Origin: Siphonodentalium dalli
Taxonomy: Eukaryota > Mollusca > Scaphopoda > Gadilida > Siphonodentaliidae
Length of the DNA: 64,000 nucleotides
Assembly (NCBI GenBank): GCA_032622095.1
Contig: CP136061.1
Span: 257,024,077 to 257,088,076 of the forward strand
Reading direction: 5' to 3'
In this document: positions 45,002 to 59,040 of the stretch, one piece after another
Numbering within the stretch: position 1 is the first letter of the stretch
How the letters are laid out: every line of letters starts with the position of its first letter
Program-made: the position numbers and the translations under genes
Notes under the pieces: generated by a model
The model's input: the letters and a program-made list of their open reading frames with translations, nothing else
Database searches by the model: none
What the model was told of the DNA's origin: nothing

Positions 45002-48000
45002 GGAAGCGGTTCTATGTAGCAGTCTTGAACCCGAGTTGACCTTCCGGTATGGCGGAAGTAAAATTTACGTTTCGCGCAGAGTTAAAATGACGCGAACAAA
45101 GTTTTTCATCTAGCTGAATTCAAACTTAATTGGTTAGAACACGTATTTGAATACGATTATCGGAGTTTACCGAAATTGAATGTGGTATTGAGTGGGAACG
45201 TTACAGCCTTCCATATGATTTCAACGACTATTGGCTGATAAACTGGTTAAAAACTCGATTTGAATTGAAGTTCGGGTGACAGTGACGATGACCGTGAATC
45301 GTGATGTTGACATTCACATTGTTGTTGACATTTTTGATTGAATTTTGTTAGCGTCAACACTCGGGTCTCAACGAGAGTAATTGAGCAACCTCGGAGATTA
45401 AACACTGTGACACCTTGGACACCTGTGTAGACTGATTATACACCAGCGAACATTCTCACAAGAAAAAAAACCACAACACAAGTGTCTGAAGACAGTGAAG
45501 TGATCTATTAATGACATTATAATGTTGTCAAATTTATGCAAGTGACTACTGGAACACAACAACAACACTAAAGTCTCCACAGTGTGTAATGTATAGCAAC
45601 AGAAATGAAAATGTACAAACTACAACTGTGGAATGTACAGTTACTATCACTACTGCCTAGTACTGGCACTAGTACATTTAAAATGACTGTTTCCAAGTAG
45701 TATTTCATGAGGTATAAAATAAACAACCTAACGTGGAAGGTGTATTTAAGTATTTTATTAACACTTAGCTCTAGGCTGTTATTAGCCAAATATTCTACAA
45801 TAAATCTAGTTCAGTCATGAACATAGTCATAGTGCCTACCCTTCTAGTTCGACTACAGCAATCTGCGAGAGCGGTCATAATGACTCATATTGACCTACAA
45901 TGTCCTACATGTACAATAAATCCTGCTAGAAGCTAAGGTTTGGCACAGTGATATAGACATAACATTGGCAATTAAGTTGCCAGTTATAATATATGATTTC
46001 TTTCCAATTGCCTGACATAAAAATTGCTATTGAAATTTGAGAATAGGTGCGATTGACTTCAGACTCATTTTCACTTCTCATTCCTATGATTTGCATCATA
46101 GTAGTCTCAAATTCTCAATCCAGGATTAAATTTCAAGTCTGCCACAGCTAGTGCGAGTCAATTGTTGTGATCGGGTATTCACAATTGACAGATCGTGTAT
46201 TTATATTTTATTTAATTACTTAATACTTGATAAGTTGCTCAAAAGTATGTAGTAACCACTTAACTACATATTGATTCATTTGGTGCAAATTCATAACAAG
46301 TACCATAATAAATCAAATTTGAAAATCAGTGTTCTTGACTCAATCTCTCCATGATGTCATCAGTGGTACCATCCCTACCTCTCCCTCACCTGATCTCAGA
46401 CTCCAGCTGATGTTGAATACTAGTACTAATTATAACAGATAGATGTGATTTCTGTGTACCAGATAGTCTGGAACTGTAAGATATATATAATTGAGAATGA
46501 TTGTCTGGGAGCCAAATTCAATACTTTAGGTTTAAGTATTCCAAAAACTAGATAGAATGAAGCTCTAATTCATTGTTTTTAGTAATATTTTAGATCATTT
46601 AACTCAATAAATTTATATTCATATGCCATGCTTTTCTTGTAACATTTTAAGAATACTAGATTAAACTAACTGAATTTCCATTGTTGATGATATTTTTTTA
46701 AAACTAAAGTGTTTAAAATAAGAGGAAAGTTAAAATGAATTTGCACATTAAACACCTGTTGTTTTTTCTATTTCATTTGCACCAAAACAAAAACACCAAA
46801 AATTATTTTTTTGGGAAAAGAGTGAAGACTAAACATTCATAGGGCCATAATTTAATTTTCTTCATTTTTTGTTATTGTAATTCTAGTTTGTTCGATCTAG
46901 TATGCTTAATGTTAATATGAGAAAAGTAGAGCATATGGATTTCAATTATTTCAGTTTGCTCTAGCTTTTAAAATACTTTTCCAGAAAATGTGGAATTTGG
47001 CACATTCCCACAGTTTCTTTCTTTAAGTTGATAATAAACGCTCTTTATTTGTAATTGTTAGTGCCTCTTTAAGTCAGCTGATGTCAATATCAACTATCCC
47101 ATGACACTCCCTGTGTCAATATATCTGTGTGTGCACAAATTATCCCACATATCTTCTGAGCTGATAACAAGCGCTCTTCATTGATCATCTACATGTACTT
47201 GGATGTTTTTTTTACTAAGTTCAAAAAAACGCTTTTAGTCCCTTTAAATACAAAAATAAATATCAGAATATTTTCGACTTATAGCCTAGTTAGTTTGAAA
47301 TATACCAGGTATGAAATTCCAAAACAAATTGGGGTGGGGTGTCTGGTGGATAAACCCCACCCTATCACCAATTCACCACATTGTTTAGTTATAAAAGGGT
47401 TAATTCCAATGGAGTATTTAGTATTATTTACTGAAAATGAACAAGTCATTCACATTATTTACTCAAAATTCAGTCTAGTTTGGACACAGGTGAAACAGAT
47501 ACATGTATGTACAATACTAGTACTACAATATTGACATTTAAATTTGTTATTATATTCCAATATTGAGCCAATATGGTCATTTATAATGAAACCTTCCATG
47601 ACTGGGGCTTCTTGAAATTTTGTGTAAACTCTGTGCCAATGCATTCTCTTATATATATAAATATCATGTGCCAGTGCATTCTCTTATATATGAGTCTCCC
47701 ATAGGGATCCTCACATATATGAGAGAATACATTGGCCTAACAATATTTACCTCGATTTTGTAAACCAGTACATTCTATTATATATGCAGGGCTCCCTATG
47801 GGAGACTCATATATACCGGTAAGAGAATGCACTGTCACAGGATCATTAATTCTGCAAACGGGTTAATATAATTTATCTTGGCAAAATATGGACAAACTGA
47901 TTATAAGTCTTCAACAAAGATGCCTTCTGACATTCTCTGTACACGGTTACAGATTATACAAAGTTTGAAAGCTTTGGGCAATTAATTTGCCAGTTAATTA

Positions 48001-48874
48001 CTAATATTATGGAGTCACTCATTCGTAGCTCCATTCATTCATCAATTCAATATTAACTAAAAAAGAGTATGAAACTATAATCGATGTAAACAACGTTTCA
48101 TTGTGTTGACATTTGGCTCTTCAAGTTTGAAAATCTTCTGGAACAGTTTGTTAAGGGCATCTCTTCTCCCCTTGTGGAACCCCCAAGCTGTGTTCCATTC
48201 ACAGAACTTGGCTAACAAACCAAGCGATTTAATGGAAGTATCGCACATAATACTGCTATGTTATCAAACCACTAGGCATTGCAGTAGAGGATGTCTAACT
48301 CTAAGGTTTGAAGGGTGCATAGGAGACCTGGAATGGGGGAGGGGAATTAAAATGACAAATTTATCATTTTTATGCTAAACATCTAGCTTTAAAATTAATT
48401 AGATTAGACTGTCACTAGTATATAGTATAAATAAAAAAACAATTCCATACAACTAAAATTACTGTAATTCATTGATTACTTCTGTAAAAGTTCATAAATG
48501 TTGACCCTAAAAGAGTTGTAAAATATGCGAGTTTTAATTACCGTACATCCTTAAAGAAAATCAAACTTTGAAGACTCAATCACGGAGTCATAATTAGATC
48601 TTCACGTTCTGTTTCTCTGTTTCCCCGTTTCTGTTCCATACATGTAATAATCCATTGTCCTGTGAGGCAATGCATAACAAATGAAAGAAATTTGAATAAT
48701 TCACGACGAAAACATCGAGTGACCTCGCCCTCAGATTTATGAATGAAAATCCGCATTAGTACGGCGAATTTCGAAAAAGCGCGGCATGTTTACATGTGAC
48801 GTCAGTTGGTTGTTACCATGACGCCATACCGGAAGGTCAACTCGGGTTCAAGACTGCTACATAGAACCGCTTCC
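45002..48874. mobile_element. 3.87-kb DNA transposon with 53-bp perfect TIRs and 9-bp TSD (Mutator- or Merlin-like)
   Basis: Terminal inverted repeats of 53 bp (45002-45054 and 48822-48874, starting GGAAGCGGTTCTATGTAGCA) are identical. The 9-bp direct repeat ATCCACACC flanks both ends (44993-45001 and 48875-48883). Unit 1 of repeat R7 supplies an in-window empty-site paralogue with a single ATCCTCACC. A 9-bp TSD and long TIRs fit Mutator-like elements; Merlin (8-9 bp TSD) is the alternative. The interior is AT-rich with no transposase-length ORF, so it is non-autonomous. A smaller MITE is nested at 47586-47866. Confidence 0.92.
47586..47866. mobile_element. palindromic MITE nested in the 3.87-kb transposon
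   Basis: Two variant palindrome modules (about 47671-47734 and 47765-47834; TGAGTCTCCCATAGGGA and GGGCTCCCTATGGGAGACTC). Right end GGGTTAA; left side CCTTCCATGACTGGGGCTTC. Confidence 0.65.
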
Positions 48875-49255
48875 ATCCACACCGAGAGACACCAACATGA
48901 CGCTATAACGAAGGTGCGTCACGGGTAGTGATACAAAGATTTACGTCATGACATCAGCCTGTTTCTGGGCGATCAGTCACTATAGGAATTACCACGCATA
49001 TGTTTCCTATAGTTCATATAACACTAGCAAGCTACAATGTTACATTTGATTGAAATGCAGGCAATTTTCCTCGTATCTAATTTACATCATGACAAGTTCC
49101 AATTTTAAATGAATGTGACATAGAAACTATTTTGCTAACTGCATTGTGCGATGTAGTTCTACTATAGGTATAAACGTTTAACACATGAAGTAACGTTTGA
49201 ACTTTTACACCCACAGTAGAAATGTATACACACAATAGGGTGTAACGATGGTGTT

Positions 49256-49855
49256 TATAAAAATGTGTTATACGCACAATAGAATTATGATATAAAATAC
49301 TTTACTGCTTTATGGTCTCAACATAAGACAACGAGAGCGATTCACATCTAAGGAATGCAAACAACAAATACACGGAGACCATTCCATGGGATCTAAATAT
49401 TTTGATTAATATCACACAATAAAATGCATGCAGTTAGCCCCAGTTGGTTGTCCCAGTAGACATGCACTTCATTTATTAAGATGAACTGTCATCCCGGAGG
49501 GGGTCTGGGAAAACATTGGAGATACGAGTCCCAAAAACTGTTTACCTACATCAATGTACACGACACCCCGAATTTAAAAAAAATCCTCGGCATAATGTGG
49601 AACCCACACAATAGTTGACAATTTAAAATGTTTTTTGTCCAATTTTCTTAATTAGGAATACCATCCCTAAGGTATTTCATGTTCACTAGTGTTTCCAATC
49701 CTGCTCCACTATATAGTATACGAGTCACTAGATACATGTGACATGTATTGGATAGATCACCTCAACGAGTGTCTTCATAATTAAACTCGACTCGCGAGCG
49801 CGTATCCCGAGTGAGTAGAGTTTATCACTCCCAAATAAGACGCACGTTGGCCGTC
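49256..49855. other. intergenic stretch without recognised feature
   Basis: Unique sequence; no gene or repeat supported. Confidence 0.4.
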
Positions 49856-50255
49856 TTAACCCTTTACCCAACAAACCGGCCAAAACCGGCCAAATAAAGC
49901 TTCAACAGCCTAAAATATCTTCGGTCTGTCTCAATAGAACCATACAAATATGGATATCATTGGAACCGGCTCCTTGACGACATTGTGATAGTTACAGTTA
50001 TGCCCTGTGCCAATGCATTCTCTTATATATGCGAGTCGACCATAGGTCGCCTCGCATATATAAGAGAATGCATTGGCCTAAAAAAAATCTTTTTTTAACA
50101 CTTTTTACCATTTTTTCTTACATTCTTTAACAATTTTTAATTTTTTAATGTGTTAAGCCAATGCATTCTCTTATATATGCGAGGCGACCTATGGTCGACT
50201 CGCATATATAAGAGAATGCATTGGCACAGGGCCCTTCTGTTGGGTAAAGGGTTAA
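49856..50255. mobile_element. TTAA-flanked MITE with two palindrome modules (piggyBac-type), 400 bp
   Basis: Same family as 35238-35638 but inverted. TTAACCCTTTACCCAACA at both ends, modules at 50010-50076 and 50158-50224, and the single-copy side (CCAAAACCGGCC...GGAACCGGCTCCTTGACGAC) now on the left. Both copies are within 1 bp of the same length. Confidence 0.88.
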
Positions 50256-52224
50256 TTATGAAGACACGTTTCACGGAGCTAAAGTCATACTATGTCGACG
50301 AGGTTCCACTACAACGATAACTGAGTTATTATTAATATAAAAAAATAATTATATCGCTACTTAAACATATAACAGAACGAGTTAGGAAACCTATATATTG
50401 TATTAGTATCCCTTCGATCCCATCTTTCGCCGCCGAATATAACTTACTCAATAAAACCTTCGCTCATACTGGCTCACATTTGAATTTTCAATCTTCCCAA
50501 CAATCTTCCGATCAATGCCGACCACGATATCGAGTTTTAATGAGGTAAATTGTCCAATTTAACCCTGAAACAGTTTCGACAATTTGTCATGAGCACCGTA
50601 TATCAGGTAGATTGTCTAACTGTATTCTTATTATTATAAGTGGGGTATGATATATATATATGTTTTAAACTCTTTGTAATCATTGCATCCAAGGATTGAT
50701 AACAACATACCTGGACACGATAATGCCGACATAAAAATATTGCTTTAGTCCCGCATAACGATTATCATGTGTTCTTAACAGTTGTAATACACGAACGAAA
50801 TAAAGCAATATTGTAAAGTCGTTTTTGTGTCAGGAGTTTTGTATTCGGTATTTATTTGTAAAAATACCTAAACGCACTTTATCAAGTACTTTAGCAAACA
50901 CAAACTTGGCAACTGCGAGTTATGTCTGCCAGAAAATACTGCATATAGACCCGTATATATACTATATATCAGTTTGTGACGTCACCAATTAGTATTTAAT
51001 ACGACGCTGCTTTTGTCGCAAAGTAGCTCGTTGGGCGTAAATCATTAATGTCGCAAACTGAACATCTTGTTACTGTGTCTCTCTAAAACTGGTATTGCAA
51101 ATGAGAATTATGAATATTGAATTACAATTTAAGTTCATTCGTAGCGGTAGTTACTTTTATTGAGAAAATATGACACAATACATAATGAAACTAGTAACAA
51201 CAGTCTACACCCTGCGGGCGAGTGAATTTACCTATCTACTATTCGACAAGGGCCTTTAAGTACAGCACTTGATACTGTACTGTAATGTGCGAAACGCAAA
51301 ACATATATTTAATATGGAATTAATTGTTATCACAAGACTACACAGCACATACATGCATCTGATAATCCATAAATATCATACTATTTTCTGGAATCGATAA
51401 GAAACACATAATTATGAACACATCAGAAGATATATCCATGTAGGTTCAGGAGAATTCGGTCAATAGGGAAAGTTACATGATGACATTGTTCGTCGATTTT
51501 CGTTGAACTCGACACGGTGACATTTTAATGAATGAAATGAACATTTCGATAATGAAACACGTCTCCGTATAGCATATCAGCCACAGCGATCACGCAGCAT
51601 CAATCAATGTATTGGTTAAATTCAGTAAAATTGTTCCCGTTCCCCTCTAGATAATGTATAACTATTTTCACTTGATGTGATATTGTATACGATGTGCAGT
51701 CTAGTTATCAATCAAGACTACCCGGCAGTGCGATTTATCTAATTTATACTCTAAATTACGATTGGGGTCCATTCTTTCGATGAACCGTGGTGTACGGAGT
51801 GTAGTTAGTGATATTCACCCCACGAAATGTAGGCTTATGTGAATCTTATTTGGGGGGAATACCAGGGAATCTATAAACGGATTTTAGTTTAAACATATTT
51901 ATTTGTCTAATATATATAACACAACGGATTTTGACCGATACAAAAATTAAAGCTACACTCATGTGAGTGGTGTAGCTTTGGTTCGTTAATTACGATAGCG
52001 TATGGTCTTATTTACTATTAAGCGAAGTGCATAAGTGCATAGGGTTGCATAAATGTGAATATATGTCCTCCCCATGTTTTTTCATAAATCAAATAGCGAC
52101 AAGCTTCGCAGTGAATGTTAATTTCAAGACTCATCGTTTAAATACAACTGTTGGAAATTACGCGACTCTGGAGGCCTTTTTCACATTTATTCCTTATTCG
52201 AGCTTCATGTAGCGCAAATGACCT
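50256..52224. other. 2-kb intergenic stretch without recognised gene
   Basis: AT-rich unique sequence. The only structure seen is a small hairpin at 51949-51979 (AAAGCTACACTCA mirrored by a one-insertion inverse). ORFs here are short and featureless. Confidence 0.5.
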
Positions 52225-55200
52225 TCATCGTAAATATACATGTATATAAATCATCATGGAATTTGACGTTAGTGTCGGGACCGGCCAGTAGATAGATAAT
52301 TCGGATATTACATTGGTCCTGTGATTTTTTTGGTATAAAGAATAAGAGGAGAATTTAAGATAAGAAGACAAAGATGGAAGGGAGTGGTGGAGGGAATGGA
52401 ACGGATCTTTCATTTTATTACATGTTAGGTATGATGCTTAAGATGCTGCTGGCCGATTTATAATTAAGCAACTAAAATCGTTGAGTGTGGATAATAAATT
52501 TTTGGAATTCTTCAAAAATAGTTAGATTCGTTTGTAGACTCATTGTATCGTCGCCATTGAGGAAAGTATAAACTGAGGGAATTATTGCGTCTGGGATCTT
52601 TCCAAGAAGAATTTTCCTGTGAACGGTAACGCCGACATTGGAATATTTAGTGGTAGCTATCTTCTATTTGGCCACAAACACATCGATCAGTGACAGAGAT
52701 ATAATGTTGGTAATTGTGCGCATTTAGGTCACTACAATAGTTTCTAAGACGTGTGTGGATTACTTGTGCTTTTCTTGTGTAACAATATTTGAAGCGTGAA
52801 TTCTTCTTTTTATGACTAGTGTTTATTGTTGTTCTAAATTCGTCATAATTCACTATGTCGCGTGTGCTCATCGGCAGTGACTTCCAGAGGGCTGCTGTAT
52901 TTAATATGAATGCCCGGTCGTGTGAATTGGCGTTAAATTGGGGTAGCCGAAAGTTATTTGAGTTACGGGTATTAATTTTCGATACCTCGGATACAAGTGG
53001 GGGCACTAAGTTTTGTAGGTACTCCGGGGTCGATTTATAGATCATTTTGTGATATAAATAAAGTTTCGAAAATTTTCACGTCTCTTTTTTAGGGTCTCCC
53101 AACCTGCTTCAATTATAAGGTTATTATTACTCGTGGATCAGGTACACCCTGTTACAATACGCGCAGCTTCTAGTTTTATATCTTCCAACTTGTCAGATTC
53201 TGCTATTGTGCAATTGTCCCAGATAACCTTTGCGTATTCTATGATTGGTCTTACAAGAGTGAAATAACATTTTTCTACGGTTTCTCTATTTAGAACGTAT
53301 TTGTTTTTGTAACATAGATATACGATACCATGCAAGTTTGGATATAGACGCAATATGGGCCTTCCATGAGCAATTGTTTTCAAAAACGACACCAATGTGT
53401 TTGTGGTTTGATACTGTGTTCAATGGGACATTATTCATATATAAGTTTGGATGATTCAAAGGGTTTTGTTTACGTGATATGCACATAGCTTCTGATTTAC
53501 TGGCATTGAATTTTACTAGCCATCTCTTCAACCATGCTTCTAGTGTGTTTATGTCGTTTTGCAATATTTTGGCACTTTGTATCAGGTCTTTAATAGGCAG
53601 TCATGTGGACGTATCGTCAGCAAATAGTCTAATGTCACTTTGAATTCCGTTAACAATGTCGTTAATGTAGGTTTTTTATAAATCGGCCGAAGGACGGATC
53701 GTTTGGGGCATACCAGCTTTAACCCCTCCCCAAGAAGAAGATTCTGAGCATAAAACTACTCTTTGCTCGCGGTTTGTTAGATATGATTCAATCCATCTGA
53801 GAAGATTACCTGTGGACCCATTTTTTTAATTTATAAACTAAACCACGGTGCCAAACTTTGTCGAATGCTTTGCTTATATCGAAGAATAAGACTGACATCC
53901 TGGTCTTCGTCCAAACTTTTACTAATTTCGTGATAAATTTCGCATAATTGGTGTGATGTTGACTGCCCGGGGAGGAATCCAGCTTGGTGTTTGCACAGTA
54001 AACTATTTTTGGTAAGAAATGTGAGTAGATGTTTGGCTATGCATTTCTCGTATACTTTACCAATACAACTTAATAGGTATATGGGTCTGTAGTTTCCTGG
54101 GTCTGTTGGGTCTCCTTTTTAAAAAATTGGAACAACGTTTGCACGTTTCCATACATCGGGGAAGAAAGAGATTTCCATGAATGTTTTAAACATTATTTTC
54201 AATGGATGATGCAAGCTAGGACATTTTTTTTAGTATGCGCGGACTTATCTCATCGTAACCGGAAGATTTATCAGTAACAAGATTTTTCAAGGTTTCTATT
54301 ATATCCGATTCAGAAATTAATATTTCATCTAGTTCTGGGATAGATTGCAATGGGATGTATTCTGGTATTGTGGCATTTGAGTCATCTATAGATGAAACAC
54401 TACAAAAATAGTCATTAAAAGCTTCCGCTTTGCCATAGTTGGATGTATGTGTGCTGTTATTCCATGACAAGTACGGAATAGCTCTATTGCTCTTTTTTTC
54501 TGAGAGTTTATTAAAGGTTTTCCACCAGGCAGATGATGGTGTTTCTGGGTTATTCAGGATGTCTTGCATGTGCACTATGTGGTCAGATTTGGATTTTCTT
54601 TTAAGGGAGATTACTTCGTTTCGTTGTTTCCTATAGTTTTCCATGCGTTGATGGTATTACGAACTTTAGCTTTTTCATACAAGCGCTTTCGTTGTTTGAT
54701 AAGTTGTTTTATTCCAGAATTTAACCATGCTGGTTCATCTTTTATACAACGCACAATTTTACTTGGGACAAAAATATTGATCTGATCTTGTAAGAAAGTT
54801 GTTAGTACGTTGGTCATTTCACTGATAGGGGTATTTGAAAAGGTTTGTTTCCAGTCTTTTTCTAAGATTGACTTATCTAGATCTGTGACATTTGCTTCAT
54901 CGTAGTTAAATACACGACTAGTAAACGGTTTCTGTTGAGATTTCTTTTCCGAAATTAGGATATCTACAAAGATAGGAATATGATAGCGAACATAATTTCC
55001 ATGGAATGTTTCAAGGGTTCCACTTTCAAAGACAGAGCAGTTTTTATTTACTAGGACAACATCGATAAGTTTTTCCGAATATTCAGTAAAATTGGTAGAT
55101 TCCGTTATTAACTGTTTTAATGTTAGTTGATTACATACTGTTGAGATTCTGTTATTTAATGGGCAATATTGGTTTTCATTAAGGTCTCCTATGATTATCA

Positions 55201-55830
55201 GGATGTGGGGGGATAGGTCACGTGCCGAATCTAACATAGTTGTAATATCAGTCCAACAGTTGCAATTTGGGGGTCTATATATCGCACCGATTAGGCTTCT
55301 GGTATTTCCATGGCATAGTTCTATCCAAACGCTTTCTATTCCCGGGTGTTCGAGATCGATTCGCCGTCTATATGCTATGTTATTCCTTATGTAGACTATT
55401 ACCCCACCATATGAATCAGCCCTCCGGTTCGCCAAAACCTTGAACTAGTAATCGTTCGTTGGGGATGTTTACACCTAACCATGTTTCTGTGAAACAGCAG
55501 ATATCAAAGTTAGGCATTTCGGTACTAATAATATCTATCTTGGGAGTCAGACTTTGAACATTTAAATGCATAATTTTTACGTTTTGATTCGTATCAGGGC
55601 CCGGATTAGGGTGGATGTCACCTCCGAGGATGATTAAATTGTATATCCACTTGGAGGTATTCTGTAAGTTTTTCGAAGTAGAAAGTCGAGTCCACATAAG
55701 ATCGGTTTTGTTATCACATATTGATTGGTGTTCGAGCAATAGGAAGGCTATTAAGTACAGAACAATAGTTCAAGTGTGGCTTCTTTCATGTAGTATTTGA
55801 AGCACGATATTAAAAGCTTTGAAGAAGAAT
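52225..55830 (-). mobile_element. nearly full-length, inactivated CR1-like LINE
   Basis: Minus strand, 5' to 3': a short N-terminal segment with GGDIHPNPGP; an APE endonuclease (HLNVQSL, CFTETWL, GGVIVYIRNN, IGAIYRPPN, IIIGDLNEN, LIDVVLVN, YHIPIF) over 55739-54930; a linker; the RT fingers (LVTDKSSGYDEISPRILK) near 54240; AGFLPGQSTSHQL near 53960; the catalytic FADD box at 53613-53627; WLVKFNASKSEAM; FTLVRPIIEYAKVIWDN; and the C-terminal LWKSLPMSTRD, CSDLNAH and CVCGQIEDSYH region ending near 52475. At least five frameshifts or stops break it, and the SDH-type endonuclease motif reads YVRYH. Ends are uncertain; no TSD identified. It belongs with the CR1 clade on the HPNPGP and domain pattern. 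Confidence 0.88.
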
Positions 55831-56977
55831 AATTACAACGAGATTTTTTGTGTACTCGGTTTGCGCGGTCGTGGAACATGCCCACCCGTTATCTATATTC
55901 ACTTAATTGTGTCATTATAGTATTTGTAATTTACCAGTGGACCACGGGTGGGCATGAGTAGAAGCATTGATTTAAGGTAAACCCGTTCCATTTGATAAGA
56001 GGTGGATAGAGAAAGGTTACAGTTGAGAAAGAGTGAATAGAAAGAAGAGCTAGAGATAAGGAAGAATACTAATATAAGAATGCATTTAGGAGAAAAAGAC
56101 ATGCTGGTAAAGCTACGAGGCTTTCTGGTATTTACTTTTCTTTTTCTTTTTCTTTTTTCATACGTGAGTTTGGGTAGAGAAACAAGAAATCGTTGGGCAG
56201 TTTGAAAGCGACAGCTAGTATAATTAATTGGCTGGTGAACAGATTGCGGTGTGCTGTTTCTAGAGAACGAATATGGGGACTGTAAAATATTTCATATTTG
56301 GCTGTATAAATAAGCCCATATAATGTCAGAAAATACCACAGTTTGATTAGATTTCACGAATAAATATGTTTCAGACAGATTATTATAACAAAAAACAGGC
56401 GTCAACTTTGGAGATAGAGTTACCGCCCTTATGGTTTAGTGGATTGCGCCTATTGTTTTCAGTTGTGAAAGATTTGTGGTGTGATGTTACTATCTATATT
56501 AAATAACTCCATATCACAAGCTGGATAAAGTTGGCCAAATTTTGCGAACAGAAGACGGGCACAATTTAATTTGACTTCGTTTGATAATAAATCGAGATGG
56601 TATTTTTGTCTGGGTAATACTCGAACTGATTATGTCTGGTGTGAAACGGGAAAATGTATGGCTGTTTTAAGTTACCGCAAGTTGGAGCTGGGCTCTGCAT
56701 TTTCAGTAGAGTTATCGTGCTTACTCCGTGTGTTGTAATGCGTACACGGGGGGCGGTGCAAGTTTATATCAATACGTCATGTATAAGAATGTTCACAATA
56801 AAACAGAATAATATAGAATAAACAAGTAAACGTGTATAACATCATCATAATTTTGTGTAAAATTATAGGTTTTTTCTAAATTTTTCATCCTTATGAATAT
56901 TCATACTAATTAGTTGGGACAAAGTAATCTAAGAACATATAACCATACATGTGCATGCATACATATACATACATACA
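55831..56977. other. intergenic stretch without recognised gene
   Basis: Contains a 12-bp inverted pair GCCCACCCG/CGGGTGGGC at 55878-55956 that brackets a short loop, and a TTTTC-rich tract at 56137-56158. No gene seen. Confidence 0.5.
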
Positions 56978-56982
56978 ATATA

Positions 56983-57048
<66 letters not shown>

Positions 57049-57090
57049 CATATAATATATACATATAGCTATATACATACACATATATAA
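56978..57090. repeat. TA microsatellite
   Basis: About 30 consecutive TA dinucleotides within a longer TATA/CATA tract. Confidence 0.97.
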
Positions 57091-57504
57091 AAACTTAAGC
57101 ATAATTACCATTTCTTGGTGAGTTGTATATATGATTTTGTAGATTATTTTCATGGGATGCAGGTTTGTCGATGAACCACATAGTATGTTGCATTTAAAGT
57201 GAACTAGCCGTTCTGATGTCATAATTAATAAATATCTGCCGTTGTCAAGCGATAATGCAGTTTAATCGAATTAGTTGTTGGGTGGCACTGTAATTGTAGT
57301 TTAATTGCTGGGAGATTTTTGGTGGCAAGAGCTTTTAACAAAATAGATATGAACAAGTAATCATGTCTCCATACAAGTAACATTTTTTTTTGCTCAATTC
57401 CTGCTGGGTCCAGTGGTCGAGTAAACTGTCCAATACTTATATATAGTACTATTTTAATGTTTTTGGTCGGTTATAGCAAGAGTTGTAGCTGGAATAATTG
57501 ATAA

Positions 57505-57800
57505 ATATATATATAGTTAGTAATATGGTCTCATTTTGAGTCGACAAGGTGCTGAAAATAAGATCATTTTAGTCACATCGACTAATAATGAAGCGATTCT
57601 AAGCAGATTATGTGCGGACAAATACCACAAATAAGCCAGCCACGACAGTTCATGTGTGCGCTCTTTAACATGTGTTTTCACTGTGGCCCGCGCCATAAAA
57701 CGAAATAACGGTTATGACTCCATTATCTGCTTATTTCAAAATTACATTATGTATCTATTTCACGTTATAGGTCGATTATGTGCCTATTTGTGCGAGGATA
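57505..57800 (-). repeat. dispersed palindromic repeat R2, copy 3 (inverted)
   Basis: GTGCTGAAAATAAG, GATTATGTGCGGACAA, CCCGCGCCATAAAACG and TATAGGTCGATTATGTG are reverse complements of the 23372 and 37352 copies. Confidence 0.75.
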
Positions 57801-58159
57801 TGTCGGAGGACCAGAACTATACTAAAAATCATTCAAACACTCAACACATAATGAATGGTTAAAACGCGTTGTGAGTACAACTGTACTTATCCTCCCCTGT
57901 GGTGGTACATGAGCATACATGACACATGTACCAATGTTCATTCAAATCCGATCATCGATCACTTGAGATATAGAGCCCCAAAGCTCGGAGGGACGTAGGA
58001 TTTACCCTGAATCTCTACTATAGGTACGCACGTAGATATCATATTCCAACAGTACACAACCTGTGGATCGCGGGATCCGGAGTTTTTTAAGTTGCCACCG
58101 TTATGCCTCCGACATCCTAAGTTGATACATTCGTCCGTCCTTCCGTCCGTAGCACACAT

Positions 58160-58575
58160 GGAGCAACATATCCTCGCGCAAATACCCACATATTCAACCT
58201 ATAGTGTGATATGGGTATACAATGTGATTATTTGATTCTGAAATAAGCAGATAATGAGAAAGAGATTAGTTAGGTGCCCGGGATTGTCGAAAAGATCGAG
58301 TGATTTTCACCTTCACATCAGCAGATTATGAACTTATATCCGTTATTGCGTTTTATGGTATATATATGCCAGAAAAGTCGTGAGTTGGCTTATACGTGTT
58401 ATTATCCGCACATAATCTGCTTAGAAATGCCTCATTATGAGTAGATAATGTGACTAAATCGCTCTCATTTTCAGCATATTATCGACTCAAACTGAGGCGA
58501 TTCTAATCAGATTATATATCTAAATCAATTATATTGTAAGCAGATAATGTGCGGATTTTCGGGAGAACAGGCGGA
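58160..58575 (+). repeat. dispersed palindromic repeat R2, copy 4
   Basis: Head-to-head with copy 3. Has ATATCCTCGCGCAAATACCC at the left, GTTGGCTTATACGTGT in the centre and GATAATGTGCGGATTTTCGG at the right, the fullest version in the window. Confidence 0.75.
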
Positions 58576-59040
58576 TACCTTCATCCGTCATTCGCCCTTA
58601 ACAAACATTTCCCAACATATCGATATCGATAGTCCAATTTGGATGTCCTTTCGTATGCCGGTAGACCAGCATTGAGGAAAGGATATCTACATATTGCAGG
58701 TCTTGTCCGCAATTTTTTCCCAGAGTTATGACTGGACTCAGTGTACAACTCGTCAACACGTCCACAACAAACATGCTGTAGATGTCTGTATTATTGGAGT
58801 TCGTTGTGCTTTGTCGTGGTGATAGCACATTGTGGGGAAAAGGATATCCACATACTGAGGGTTTCGCCCAGTTTAAGGGGAATGGATACCCAATTCTTGG
58901 ATTTAGAAAATAACAAACAAATGTCCATCAATTGCCCACTCTCTATAAACTGAGCATCGTGGGTATATATGCCACGTTTGGCGTTACAATTGTTGTGACA
59001 GTGAAGTGTATAGCATTGAAAGACAGTGCAGATAACATTT
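58576..59040. other. intergenic stretch without recognised feature
   Basis: AAAGGATATC(T/C)ACATA(T/C)TG occurs twice (about 58678 and 58840). No gene supported. Confidence 0.4.

Larger units (their letters stand above)
44792..49255. repeat. repeat R7, unit 2 (split by a DNA transposon)
   Basis: Left part 44792-45001 and right part 48884-49255 align to unit 1 when the 45002-48874 insertion is removed. The junction GTATCC(A/T)CACCGAGA is continuous with 44421-44436 of unit 1. Confidence 0.88.

Noticed and set aside
45398-48378. Possible transposase in the 3.87-kb transposon
   Set aside because: All frames are short (under 120 codons) and show no transposase motif. The element is treated as non-autonomous.
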